The notes beneath the pieces are model-generated. The model ran no database searches. It worked only from the letters and a program-made list of their open reading frames with translations, and had not been told where the DNA came from. A program made the translations under genes and the position numbers. Below are positions 1 to 6,460 of a DNA stretch of 12,414 bases, piece after piece; within the stretch, counting starts at the first letter, position 1, and each line of letters starts with the position of its first letter. Source of the DNA: Desulfamplus sp. (GTDB lineage Bacteria; Desulfobacterota; Desulfobacteria; Desulfobacterales; Desulfobacteraceae); assembly GCA_015231395.1 (NCBI GenBank), contig JADGBP010000030.1:1-12414 (forward strand). The letters run 5' to 3'.

Positions 1-57
1 TTGTGGTTGCCCTTCTTCAAAATTGAGATATCAAAATATTTTTCTGAAAATCTATAT
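1..57 (+). repeat. Dispersed repeat, copy A (cut by window edge)
   Basis: This segment matches, in the opposite orientation, the stretch at 10874-10926. By eye, 47 of 53 aligned bases agree, with one 4-nt insertion here (positions 14-17). Shared blocks include GGTTGCCCT, AAAATTGAG, CAAAATATTTTT and TGAAAATCTATAT. Similarity stops at about position 57. The other copy begins with a GC-rich hairpin whose first half would lie left of position 1, so this copy is probably truncated by the window. No protein is encoded. It is most likely a non-autonomous dispersed element of the REP/MITE kind. Confidence 0.7.
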
Positions 58-69
58 GTGAGATAGTTA

Positions 70-105
70 AAAGCCCCTTCTAAATCCAGATTCAGAAGGG
101 GCTTT
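70..105. terminator. Strong hairpin downstream of pfk, probable terminator
   Basis: A perfect 12-bp stem (70-81 pairs with 94-105; AAAGCCCCTTCT / AGAAGGGGCTTT) encloses a 12-nt loop. It lies about 120 bp after the pfk stop codon. On the minus strand the stem ends in CTTTTAAC, giving a short U-run; on the plus strand it is followed by GCTTTT. It could therefore work in either direction. The GC core and A/T flanks fit an intrinsic terminator, though the U-run is modest. Confidence 0.55.
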
Positions 106-110
106 GCTTT

Positions 111-182
111 TAAAGTTAAATCATCGTCAGAGGCTAAAGTTAAATCAGCATTAGAGGCTAAAGTTAAATCAGCATTAGAGGC
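111..182. repeat. 24-bp tandem repeat, 3 copies
   Basis: Three head-to-tail units occupy 111-134, 135-158 and 159-182, each starting TAAAGTTAAATCA. Units 2 and 3 are identical and unit 1 differs at three positions. The array lies between the pfk stop (227) and the hairpin at 70-105. The 9-mer GTTAAATCA recurs at 217-225 just beyond the pfk stop, so the unit may have been seeded from the gene's 3' flank. No reading frame with a ribosome-binding site is seen. Confidence 0.85.
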
Positions 183-226
183 TAACGTTCACTCTGCGTA
201 TGTATTCGCGTTATATGTTAAATCAA

Positions 227-1552
227 TCAGTTACTGGTAAGAACCCCCTGCCCCGTAGCTTCAAGCACAGACTGCCAAAGTTTACCGTGTGTATCCACAT
301 TTTTTCTTTTTCCGGCTGATGCCTCCATTGGAATATGTATATAGTTATTATTCCAATGACTTATCATTAGCTTTGTCTTTCCAGCCATACCTGCATGAAC
401 CGCGTCTCGTCCTAAAAAACCACAAAATACACTATCATTGGCATTGGCAGGCAGACTGCGGATTATATAGCTCGGGTCAATATATTTAAGATTTACCGCA
501 ATATTTTTTTCAGCAAACCATTTGTTGATTTCACTCTTCAGAAACACGCCAATATCTTTAAGCTTTATGTTGCCGGAAGGATCATACTCTGTTTTCTGAT
601 CTGCAAAAAATTTCTGACCAGCACCTTCTGCAACTACAATTACAGCGTGTTTTCTTTCAAGCAGCCTTTTTTCAAGAGCCGCGAAAAATCCCGAATCGCC
701 ATACAAATCAATATCAATCTCCGGTATCAGCACAAAGTTGGCATCCTGCTGGGCAAGGGCGGCGGTGGCAGCCAGAAAACCGGCATGACGACCCATGAGT
801 TTAATCAAACCAATGCCATAAGGATATCCGGCAGCTTCATTATGTGCCCCTTTAATAGCAATTGTTGAAATATCCACAGCAGTATCAAATCCAAAGGTTT
901 TGGATACTAAATAGATATCATTATCAATGGTTTTGGGAATGACAATTACGCTGATTTTAAGGTTTCTGGAATTGATTTCATCTGCAATTTTATTGGCAGC
1001 CATCAATGTTCCGTCTCCTCCAACCATAAAGAGAATGCCGATATTCATCCGTTCCAAACAATCCACAATTTCATTGATATCCTGAGTTCCCCGTGAAGAG
1101 CCAAGAATAGTTCCTCCTGTATCAAGAATATGGGATACTGCATTTGGAGTCAGCTCCAGGACATCATGACCATATTCAGGTATAAAACCTTGAAGTCCGT
1201 ATTTGATGCCATAAATATTTCTTACGCCATAGCAGTGATAAAGCTCCAGAACAACAGAACGTATAATGTCGTTGAGTCCCGGACATAGACCTCCGCAGGT
1301 CGCAATTGCACATTTAAGTTTGTTTGGGTCAAAATAGATTTTTTCTCTGGGACCTGCCATTTCAAAACTTGAGATCTCAATTTTGTTTTCGATATGGTAT
1401 AAAATAGATTCATAATCCACTTCGCCAATAATCCTGTCACTCTCCTTGACAAAGCGGTTTGTGTATCCGCCTTTGACTTTTCCCTTTAAAGGAGAGGGGA
1501 TCTTTGCTTCCCCCAGTGTCTGTATCCGTGTGTCGAGATTGTCTATATTCAT
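227..1552 (-). CDS. pfkA: 6-phosphofructokinase, plant-type (ATP-dependent-like)
   Basis: Phosphorylates fructose 6-phosphate to fructose 1,6-bisphosphate in the cytoplasm. The 441-residue protein carries the PFK-fold motifs in order: nucleotide loop TCGGLCPGLN (85-94), GGDGT (178-182), PKTIDND (206-212, with catalytic-type Asp210), MGRHAGF (253-259), AEGAGQ (308-313) and DPSYIIRS (359-366). Gly181 is the ATP-type residue (PPi enzymes usually have Asp there), while Lys207 is the residue found in PPi enzymes and in plant-type long PFKs. The GGDGT plus PKTIDND pair matches the plant-like ATP-PFK group, a family often labelled PPi-dependent by automatic annotation. An N-terminal extension of about 75 residues precedes the core, also as in that group. 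ATG is preceded by AAGGAG at 5-nt spacing, and that site is duplicated upstream. It follows glycogen phosphorylase by 228 bp, fitting glycogen breakdown into glycolysis. The donor assignment is inference. Confidence 0.9.
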   Translation of the reverse strand: MNIDNLDTRIQTLGEAKIPSPLKGKVKGGYTNRFVKESDRIIGEVDYESILYHIENKIEISSFEMAGPREKIYFDPNKLKCAIATCGGLCPGLNDIIRSVVLELYHCYGVRNIYGIKYGLQGFIPEYGHDVLELTPNAVSHILDTGGTILGSSRGTQDINEIVDCLERMNIGILFMVGGDGTLMAANKIADEINSRNLKISVIVIPKTIDNDIYLVSKTFGFDTAVDISTIAIKGAHNEAAGYPYGIGLIKLMGRHAGFLAATAALAQQDANFVLIPEIDIDLYGDSGFFAALEKRLLERKHAVIVVAEGAGQKFFADQKTEYDPSGNIKLKDIGVFLKSEINKWFAEKNIAVNLKYIDPSYIIRSLPANANDSVFCGFLGRDAVHAGMAGKTKLMISHWNNNYIHIPMEASAGKRKNVDTHGKLWQSVLEATGQGVLTSN

Positions 1553-1579
1553 CGCTACTCCTTGATCGTTTACTCCTTG
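1551..1579 (-). repeat. Duplicated ribosome-binding site before pfk
   Basis: Reading the minus strand, CAAGGAGTAAACGAT (1579-1565) is followed directly by CAAGGAGTAGCGAT (1564-1551), the second ending in the first two bases of the ATG. The two differ by one deleted base and one substitution. Both contain the AAGGAG Shine-Dalgarno core, but only the proximal one is correctly spaced from the start codon. The distal copy may act as a ribosome standby site or may be neutral. Confidence 0.7.
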
Positions 1580-1607
1580 TAAACATTATCCAGTTCTGCC
1601 AAACAAT

Positions 1608-1729
1608 TTTTTGCCTTTATGCTTCGGAGTGACCGGAATCTGGACATGACCGTTACTGTGAAAACACATTTTTGCTTTTATACTCCGGGGTGACCAGAAT
1701 CCGGACATGACCGTTACCGTGAAAATAAA
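1608..1729. repeat. 61-bp tandem repeat, 2 copies
   Basis: Units 1608-1668 and 1669-1729 match at 52 of 61 positions by hand alignment. Eight of the nine differences are transitions. Each begins with TTTTTGC and holds the block GGACATGACCGTTAC. They fill most of the 228-bp gap between the glycogen phosphorylase stop and the pfk start. No small gene is evident, and I see no convincing terminator or promoter in the gap. Confidence 0.85.
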
Positions 1730-1780
1730 ACATATTGTGAGTTTTATGGTCGGAGGTGGTTAAAACCCGACAAGGATGAT

Positions 1781-4348
1781 TTAGTCCTTAAGAGGGCTGA
1801 TATTCCATATTTCGTTTGCATACTGAAGTACCGCCCTATCGCTTGAAAATTTTCCCATATTTGCTGTATTAAGAATAGATCTTCTTGCCCAGTCGTGTTG
1901 ATTTTTATAGGCTGCACTGACTGCCTCCTGGGCTTCTATATATGAGCGATAATCAGCAAGAAGCATGTAAAAATCACCCTGATCCAGCAGGGAACGAATG
2001 ATCGGGGCAAAAAGATCAGGATTTTCCGGAGAGAAAAAGCCGCTGCTTATCATATCAAGCGTCTTTTTCAATTCAGGGTCATCTTCATATATTTTTCTGG
2101 AGTTATAACCTTTGTCTCTAATTGAAGATACAGCATCAGACTCCAATCCGAAAATAAAGATGTTATCCTTTCCCACCTCCTGCATAATTTCCACATTTGC
2201 ACCGTCCAGAGTGCCGATAGTGAGGGCACCGTTCATGGCAAATTTCATGTTTCCTGTTCCTGATGCCTCCATTCCTGCCGTTGAGATCTGTTCTGAAAGA
2301 TCTGCTGCCGGAATAACCTTTTCTGCCTGTGAAATACAGTAGTTTGGCAAAAATATCACTCTTAGAAATTTTTGAATTTGTGAATCCCGGTTTATCTTTT
2401 CTCCTATTGAGTTAATCAGCTTGATAATAAGTTTTGCCTGAACATATGCAGGTGCTGCCTTGCCGGCAAAAATTACGGTTCTTGGTACACCTGAAAACTG
2501 CTCGGAACCAGATTTGATACGATTATACAAGGTAATAACATGGAGAACATTAAGAAGTTGTCTTTTATATTCATGAATCCTTTTTACATGGACATCAAAG
2601 AGAGTATTAGCATTGACCATCAGTCCGGTTTTTCTCAGAATATAATGTGCAAGCCGCTTTTTATTAGCGTGTTTTACTGCCATCCATTCAATTCTAAATT
2701 TTGGATCATCTGCCAGAGGAATCAGTTTTTTGAGCTGCTCAAGATCCTGACCATCTATCCACTCAGAACCGATAGCAGAACTTATAAGTTCTGACAGTGC
2801 TGGATTGACCTGATAAATCCAACGTCGGGGAGTAACTCCATTGGTAATGTTTCTGATTCTTCCTGGAAACATTTTGTCAAAGGATTTGAACATGCCCTGT
2901 TTAATAATTCTGGTGTGCAGTTCTGCAACTCCGTTAACCGAATGACTGCCGATAATGGCAAGATGTGCCATCCTGACAAGTTTTCGGTCGCCATCTTTTA
3001 TTACAGACATCTGTGATTCAAGTTCAGGCTGATTTGGAAATTGTTTTTTGAGATCTTCCAAAAAAGAGCGGTTGATTTCAAAAATAATCTCTAAATGACG
3101 GGGTAAAATACGTCCTATCATATCCACAGACCAAGTCTCCAGAGCTTCGGGCAGAACTGTATGGTTGGTATAGGCAAAGGTCTTGACACAGATATCCCAT
3201 GCTTCGTGCCATTCCAGCCCCTCCTCATCTATAAGAAGTCTCATAAGTTCAGGTATGGCAATGGACGGATGAGTGTCATTGAGCTGAATAGCCACAAAAT
3301 CTGGAAAACTTGTAAATTTGTAGTTCTGTTTTTTATATCGTCGGAAGATATCCTGAATGGTTGCAGAGACGAAAAAATATTGCTGCCGCAGACGAAGTTC
3401 CCTGCCTTTTTCCTTCTCATCATTTGGATAAAGCACTTTGGAAATGGTTTCACTGGTCACCTTGTTCTCAACCGCACCGATATAGTTGCCCTGGTTAAAA
3501 TCCTCCAGATCAAACTCCCGGCTCGATTTGGCAACCCAAAGCCTCATATTGGTCACAAAACAGGGGTCAGACCTGTCGTCAGCATCTGATTTGTCATTAA
3601 CATCCGACCCGTAATTCTCCTTCCTGTCTTTATATCCAGGAATAAATATATCGCATGGCATGGCCATCACATTTTCTGTACCCACCCACCTGTGACGGAG
3701 ACGCCCTTTATCATCTGTGTAGGTTTCAGATCTGCCGAAAAATGAAATCCTGTAAAGGCTGTCTCGGCGTTTGATCTCCCAAGGGTTTCCCCTACGCATC
3801 CAGTTATCACTCTCTTCAGTCTGATATCCATTTTTGATAACCTGATGAAATATCCCATAATCATAACGGATTCCATAGCCGTAACCCGGCAGACGCAACC
3901 GTGCCATGGAGTCCATGTAGCATGATGCTAAACGTCCAAGTCCCCCATTTCCAAGACCTGCATCCCACTCCTCTTCTTCAATATCATTGAGATCAAAGCC
4001 CATTGCACTCAAAGTCTGTTCTGCCTCTTCCTCCATTCCAAGACTGATAAGATAATTTTTGAGAAAACGACCTGGTAAAAATTCAAGGGATAGATAATAG
4101 ACCCTTTTGGCAAGGTTGTCGTAACATGCCCGCTGGGTTTCAATCCAGTGCTGGATCAATCTCTCCCGTACACTGAAGGCAAGTCCGGTAAAGGAGCAGT
4201 ATCTGTTTGGCTTACAGGGGTCAGCTCCCATTGTTGAAAGAATATGGCGATAAATATCATCTTTAAGATTAGGGGTTCCCAACTTAAGATTAGGGTTTGC
4301 CGGCGAACAGCTCTTGGTATCAATGGGCTGCTGGGATTGATGGCTCAT
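1781..4348 (-). CDS. glgP: Glycogen (alpha-glucan) phosphorylase
   Basis: Releases glucose 1-phosphate from alpha-1,4-glucan with phosphate and pyridoxal phosphate (PLP). The 855 residues cover the full GT35 fold. Visible signatures are VYYLSLEFLPGR (83-94), EEWDAGLGNGGLGRLASCY (126-144), QLNDTHPSIAIPEL (355-368), the Thr-Asn-His loop at 394-396, VHVKRIHEYKRQ (586-597), and the PLP-lysine motif EASGTGNMKFAMNG with Lys702, followed by GTLDGANVEI. ATG is chosen because AGGAGA lies about 7 nt upstream. Length is slightly above the usual 800-830 because of a Ser/Asp-rich N-terminus containing a duplicated PNLK heptad (21-bp repeat near 4264-4305) and an acidic SDVNDK/SDADDR/SDP insertion at 248-261 (3566-3607) made of an 18-bp in-frame repeat. 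Both lie outside the catalytic motifs, so activity is expected. pfk follows, 228 bp downstream. Confidence 0.96.
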   Translation of the reverse strand: MSHQSQQPIDTKSCSPANPNLKLGTPNLKDDIYRHILSTMGADPCKPNRYCSFTGLAFSVRERLIQHWIETQRACYDNLAKRVYYLSLEFLPGRFLKNYLISLGMEEEAEQTLSAMGFDLNDIEEEEWDAGLGNGGLGRLASCYMDSMARLRLPGYGYGIRYDYGIFHQVIKNGYQTEESDNWMRRGNPWEIKRRDSLYRISFFGRSETYTDDKGRLRHRWVGTENVMAMPCDIFIPGYKDRKENYGSDVNDKSDADDRSDPCFVTNMRLWVAKSSREFDLEDFNQGNYIGAVENKVTSETISKVLYPNDEKEKGRELRLRQQYFFVSATIQDIFRRYKKQNYKFTSFPDFVAIQLNDTHPSIAIPELMRLLIDEEGLEWHEAWDICVKTFAYTNHTVLPEALETWSVDMIGRILPRHLEIIFEINRSFLEDLKKQFPNQPELESQMSVIKDGDRKLVRMAHLAIIGSHSVNGVAELHTRIIKQGMFKSFDKMFPGRIRNITNGVTPRRWIYQVNPALSELISSAIGSEWIDGQDLEQLKKLIPLADDPKFRIEWMAVKHANKKRLAHYILRKTGLMVNANTLFDVHVKRIHEYKRQLLNVLHVITLYNRIKSGSEQFSGVPRTVIFAGKAAPAYVQAKLIIKLINSIGEKINRDSQIQKFLRVIFLPNYCISQAEKVIPAADLSEQISTAGMEASGTGNMKFAMNGALTIGTLDGANVEIMQEVGKDNIFIFGLESDAVSSIRDKGYNSRKIYEDDPELKKTLDMISSGFFSPENPDLFAPIIRSLLDQGDFYMLLADYRSYIEAQEAVSAAYKNQHDWARRSILNTANMGKFSSDRAVLQYANEIWNISPLKD

Positions 4349-4436
4349 GGCACGTCTCCTGTAATCAAAAAATAGGTTGTATCATCTATATTGTTTTGTG
4401 CGGATTTGGCAGGGGGTGTTGTTGTTTGTGATTATT

Positions 4437-4598
4437 CTGCATCATGGCTATAGGCTGCATCATGGCTATAGGCTGCATCATGGCTATAGGCTGCATCATG
4501 GCTATAGGCTGCATCATGGCTATAGGCTGCATCATGGCTATAGGCTGCATCATGGTTATAGGCTGCACCATGGTTATAGGCTGCACCATGGTTATGGA
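4437..4598. repeat. 18-bp tandem repeat, 9 copies, upstream of glgP
   Basis: Nine contiguous units of CTGCATCATGGCTATAGG run without a gap. The first six (4437-4544) are identical. Units 7, 8 and 9 carry accumulating changes: GGCTAT to GGTTAT in unit 7, CATCATG to CACCATG from unit 8, and a divergent end in unit 9. Identity at the glgP-proximal side suggests recent expansion there. The array starts 89 bp upstream of the glgP start codon. Because 18 is a multiple of 3 it yields open frames on both strands, none with a ribosome-binding site. Confidence 0.95.
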
Positions 4599-4625
4599 CT
4601 GAACTAATCTGATATATTTTAAATT

Positions 4626-4678
4626 CCGTTTTCCTGCTTATTCCAACAGGTTTAAGTAAAAAATACACAGGAAAACGG
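4626..4678 (-). terminator. Long-loop inverted repeat, possible terminator of the cNMP-binding gene
   Basis: CCGTTTTCCTG (4626-4636) is perfectly complementary to CAGGAAAACGG (4668-4678), with a 31-nt loop. It lies about 70 bp after the stop of the cyclic-nucleotide-binding gene and before the glgP leader. On the minus strand it is followed by AATTTAAAATATA, not a clean U-run. The long loop makes a classical intrinsic terminator uncertain; an operator or processing hairpin is an alternative. Confidence 0.35.
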
Positions 4679-4701
4679 GTTTAGTTAATTAGTGTTATCA
4701 G

Positions 4702-4769
4702 CAACTAAACATGGTTACCAACTAAACATGGTTACCAGCTAAACATGGTTACCAGCTAAACATGGTTTC
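4702..4769. repeat. 17-bp tandem repeat, 4 copies, spanning a stop codon
   Basis: Units at 4702-4718, 4719-4735, 4736-4752 and 4753-4769 follow CA(A/G)CTAAACATGGTTAC. The unit at 4753-4769 lies in the last codons of the cyclic-nucleotide-binding gene, which ends ThrMetPheSerTrp-stop; the stop codon falls at 4749-4751. The other copies continue into the 3' untranslated region. The pairs sharing CAAC and CAGC show stepwise duplication. At 17 bp the unit is not a multiple of three. Confidence 0.9.
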
Positions 4770-5231
4770 ATATCCACGATGCTTGATAATTTCATCCTGC
4801 AATTTGTAAAAACGGCTTGCAACAACCGATGCCAAATTCGACATCATAATATATCCTGCTTTGGTATCTTTTTCAAAAAAACTGAGGAGACTTGCTCTGT
4901 CAACCATGATAATCTTACATGTTCTTGAAACACAGTAGGAAGAGAGTCTGCTTTTATGGGGAGCAACCAGACTTGACCATAAAAATGCTTTCCCTTCAGG
5001 TATGGAAGATATTGTATTTGTATCTGATGTGGGATGTCCTGGCAAATCAAATCTTAGCTCCACCTGACCTTCCAGAACAATACACAGGTGTGTCGCATCG
5101 GAACCCTCGGCAAATATCATATCTCCCCGTCTGAACTCTTTTATATTACAGTATTGATGAATTTCCTCAATCTGCTCGCTATCCAAGCCTTTAAAGATTT
5201 CAGATTTTTCCAGAAAATTAAGACTGACCAT
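4749..5231 (-). CDS. Cyclic-nucleotide-binding-domain protein without DNA-binding domain
   Basis: A 160-residue cytoplasmic protein made only of a Crp/Fnr-type cNMP-binding beta-roll and a C-terminal helix. Visible landmarks are an N-terminal helix FLEKSEIFKGLDSEQIEEI, then RRGDMIFAEGSDATHLCIVLEGQVEL (roll with conserved glycines), PEGKAFLWSSLV in place of the canonical phosphate-binding-cassette GE-x-AL, and a C helix of about 30 residues starting near KAGYIMMSNL. No helix-turn-helix follows. The canonical Arg-Ala of the cassette is not obvious (KSRLSSYC), so ligand binding is uncertain. The start at 5231 is chosen because AGGAGG (5240-5245) lies 8 nt before it; an ATG 24 nt upstream has no such site. 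The stop lies in the 17-bp array. A regulatory role through protein contact near the two-component cluster is inference. Confidence 0.82.
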   Translation of the reverse strand: MVSLNFLEKSEIFKGLDSEQIEEIHQYCNIKEFRRGDMIFAEGSDATHLCIVLEGQVELRFDLPGHPTSDTNTISSIPEGKAFLWSSLVAPHKSRLSSYCVSRTCKIIMVDRASLLSFFEKDTKAGYIMMSNLASVVASRFYKLQDEIIKHRGYETMFSW

Positions 5232-5239
5232 AGAATAGA

Positions 5240-5245
5240 CCTCCT
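5240..5245 (-). promoter_or_regulatory. Shine-Dalgarno fixing the cNMP-binding gene start
   Basis: AGGAGG on the minus strand lies 8 nt upstream of the ATG at 5231-5229. The in-frame ATG at 5255 has no purine-rich site ahead of it, so the shorter protein is preferred. Confidence 0.8.
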
Positions 5246-5426
5246 TGTTTGGCATTAGTGAGTTGGCAGGTAAAAATGGATAACATTTTCAAGGCTTTGA
5301 TAAGTATCTGAACAAAATCAATCCTATATCTTTTCTGACTATTTTATGGAATTACTTATGGTCAACTACTTAATCTGCCTATTTTCTGAAAATTCGTACT
5401 CTATTTACTTATAAAACACAACATTT

Positions 5427-5834
5427 TTATGCATAATATGAAGGGTTCTGTTTCTTGAACAATAGATATGCATCATCTAAATTCTCAAACTCCACTGAGT
5501 GATATTGGCACCCATTTCTGGTACAGAAACTTATCCTTCCGCCTATATCTAAATTCAACGTGGTGACAGGTGCATTACAGTCACACACCTTATGAATGGG
5601 AAAAGGTTTATGGCATTGTGGGCAGGAGCAATCTACCACAGTATCCTTGATATCTTCCACTCCTACAAATTTTTTCTGATAACTCCCGTAAATCTGACTC
5701 AGATAGAGCTGACCGGCTTTACCGCTTATTTTTGCCGAAATTTCGATGGAGGGAAAATCGTCAATCTGAACCGCAGAATTCATCAACGATTTCCGGCAAG
5801 AAGGACAACTTACCTCAATTTTGATTTGACTCAT
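5427..5834 (-). CDS. Small Cys-rich zinc-ribbon-like protein, function unknown
   Basis: 135 residues that I cannot assign to a named family. Cysteines occur as CPSC (10-13), CSCPQC (69-74), CDC (84-86) and CTRNGC (104-109). This suggests one or two metal-binding knuckles: CPSC with CPQC could form one ribbon, and CDC with C104/C109 a second. The segment between them is beta-strand-like, and the C-terminus is an acidic/aromatic tail. There is no signal peptide or membrane segment. ATG is preceded by AGGAGG at 6-nt spacing (5841-5846). It lies 112 bp after a receiver gene and 195 bp before the cNMP-binding gene, on the same strand, so co-transcription is possible. Its start region is the apparent source of the repeat array at 5823-5959. 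Confidence 0.75.
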   Translation of the reverse strand: MSQIKIEVSCPSCRKSLMNSAVQIDDFPSIEISAKISGKAGQLYLSQIYGSYQKKFVGVEDIKDTVVDCSCPQCHKPFPIHKVCDCNAPVTTLNLDIGGRISFCTRNGCQYHSVEFENLDDAYLLFKKQNPSYYA

Positions 5835-5959
5835 ACCACACCTCCTACCACTTTGATTTGACTGATACCACAGATCCGACCAACCTTTTTATTTGGCTGA
5901 TACCACAGATCCGACCAACCTTTTTATTTGGCTGATACCACAGATTTTACCAACCTTTT
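5823..5959. repeat. 32/35-bp tandem array bridging a receiver stop and the zinc-ribbon start
   Basis: Units begin at 5823 (32 bp), 5855 (35 bp), 5890 (35 bp) and 5925 (35 bp), all sharing TTTG(A/G)CT(C/G)ATACCACA. On the minus strand the unit nearest the gene contains the working Shine-Dalgarno and start (GGAGGTGTGGTATGAG). In the other three the same positions read CGGATCTGTGGTATCAG or a close variant, so the site and start codon are lost. The upstream end overlaps the last codons of the receiver gene (Lys-Gly-Trp-stop, AAAGGTTGGTAA), and AAGGTTGGT recurs in each 35-bp unit. Confidence 0.88.
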
Positions 5960-6375
5960 GAGCTGATTATATTTTTTATCTTCTCTTCGGTATGTTTCTC
6001 TACAAGGATCATTTTGCGGGCTTTGGCTTTGTGGATCTTCTCAGTCAGGGTGTTTAAATCAGCAGGTTTTTCAAGAAGATCCATGGCACCAAGCTTCATT
6101 GCTTCAATTCCTTTTTCCACAGTAGCGTGACCTGTCAGCATGATAATCTGCACATCAGGGTTTATTTTTTTCAATGCTTTAAGGGTTTGAAGACCATCCA
6201 TTTCAGGCATCATGAGATCCACAATAATAGCATCGTAAGTTTCGTTCATAACCTTTACGAGAGCATCTTTGGGAGAGGCTACCGTCGTAACGTCCATTCC
6301 TCTGTTCTTCATACGCTCAGACATGATCTCAAGAAATTCTGTCTCATCATCAATTAGAAGTATTTTTTCAGACAT
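5947..6375 (-). CDS. Single-domain response regulator (REC only)
   Basis: A 142-residue CheY-like receiver that accepts a phosphoryl group from a histidine kinase or phosphotransferase. Acidic pocket Asp9/Asp10, phospho-acceptor Asp53 (IIVDLMMPEMDG), switch Thr81 (IIMLTGHAT) and Lys103 (LLEKPAD) are all present, so it should be active. The REC fold ends near residue 120 and a charged helical tail (EKHTEEKIKNIISSKGW) follows, with no DNA-binding or enzymatic output domain. AAGGAGA lies about 7 nt before the ATG. It is 85 bp downstream of the kinase-like gene, which makes it the obvious partner. Its last three codons belong to the 35-bp repeat family, so the tail may have been altered by the duplication. 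Confidence 0.93.
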   Translation of the reverse strand: MSEKILLIDDETEFLEIMSERMKNRGMDVTTVASPKDALVKVMNETYDAIIVDLMMPEMDGLQTLKALKKINPDVQIIMLTGHATVEKGIEAMKLGAMDLLEKPADLNTLTEKIHKAKARKMILVEKHTEEKIKNIISSKGW

Positions 6376-6399
6376 TTTAATTCTCCTTATTTTAGGTTT

Positions 6400-6437
6400 T
6401 CATAATTATGTTAAATTGTCATCATTATGTTAGCTTT
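6400..6437. repeat. 19-bp imperfect direct repeat, 2 copies
   Basis: TCATAATTATGTTAAATTG (6400-6418) is followed by TCATCATTATGTTAGCTTT (6419-6437). The first 14 bases differ at one position. It lies in the 85-bp gap between the kinase-like gene and the second receiver gene, just upstream of that gene's Shine-Dalgarno. No function is apparent. Confidence 0.55.
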
Positions 6438-6460
6438 AAAATTCTGGTCAATTCAAGTAC

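Larger units (their letters stand above)
4349..4748. other. 400-bp repeat-rich intergenic region upstream of glgP
   Basis: This gap between the cyclic-nucleotide-binding gene and glgP holds, from right to left, part of a 17-bp array, an 11-bp-stem inverted repeat, a nine-unit 18-bp array and an approximately 90-bp unique leader ending in the glgP Shine-Dalgarno (4355-4360). A TATAGA hexamer sits at 4385-4390 on the minus strand, but no good -35 lies 16-18 nt before it. I therefore do not call a promoter. Confidence 0.6.

Noticed and set aside
3161..3589. 142-codon plus-strand reading frame opposite glgP
   Set aside because: Antisense to a strongly conserved part of glycogen phosphorylase, with no recognisable domain; best explained as a shadow of the real gene.
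4437..4598. CRISPR array
   Set aside because: Units are contiguous with no unique spacers, and no cas genes are nearby. It is a simple tandem repeat.
4386..4668. Two minus-strand reading frames (67 and 78 codons) and one plus-strand frame through the 18-bp array, encoding repeats such as MMQPIA, HDAAYS or HHGYRL
   Set aside because: They are open only because the unit is a multiple of three and lacks stops. No Shine-Dalgarno precedes any of them and no non-repetitive domain is encoded.
5229..5255. Longer start for the cNMP-binding protein at 5255, adding MPNKEVYS
   Set aside because: No ribosome-binding site precedes it, whereas AGGAGG is ideally placed for the ATG at 5231, and the extra residues include the Shine-Dalgarno region itself.
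5256..5426. Promoter for the cNMP-binding gene (TTGACC followed by TAAAAT)
   Set aside because: The spacing is only 13 nt and no other pair at 16-18 nt is convincing. The 171-bp stretch shows nothing else definite.
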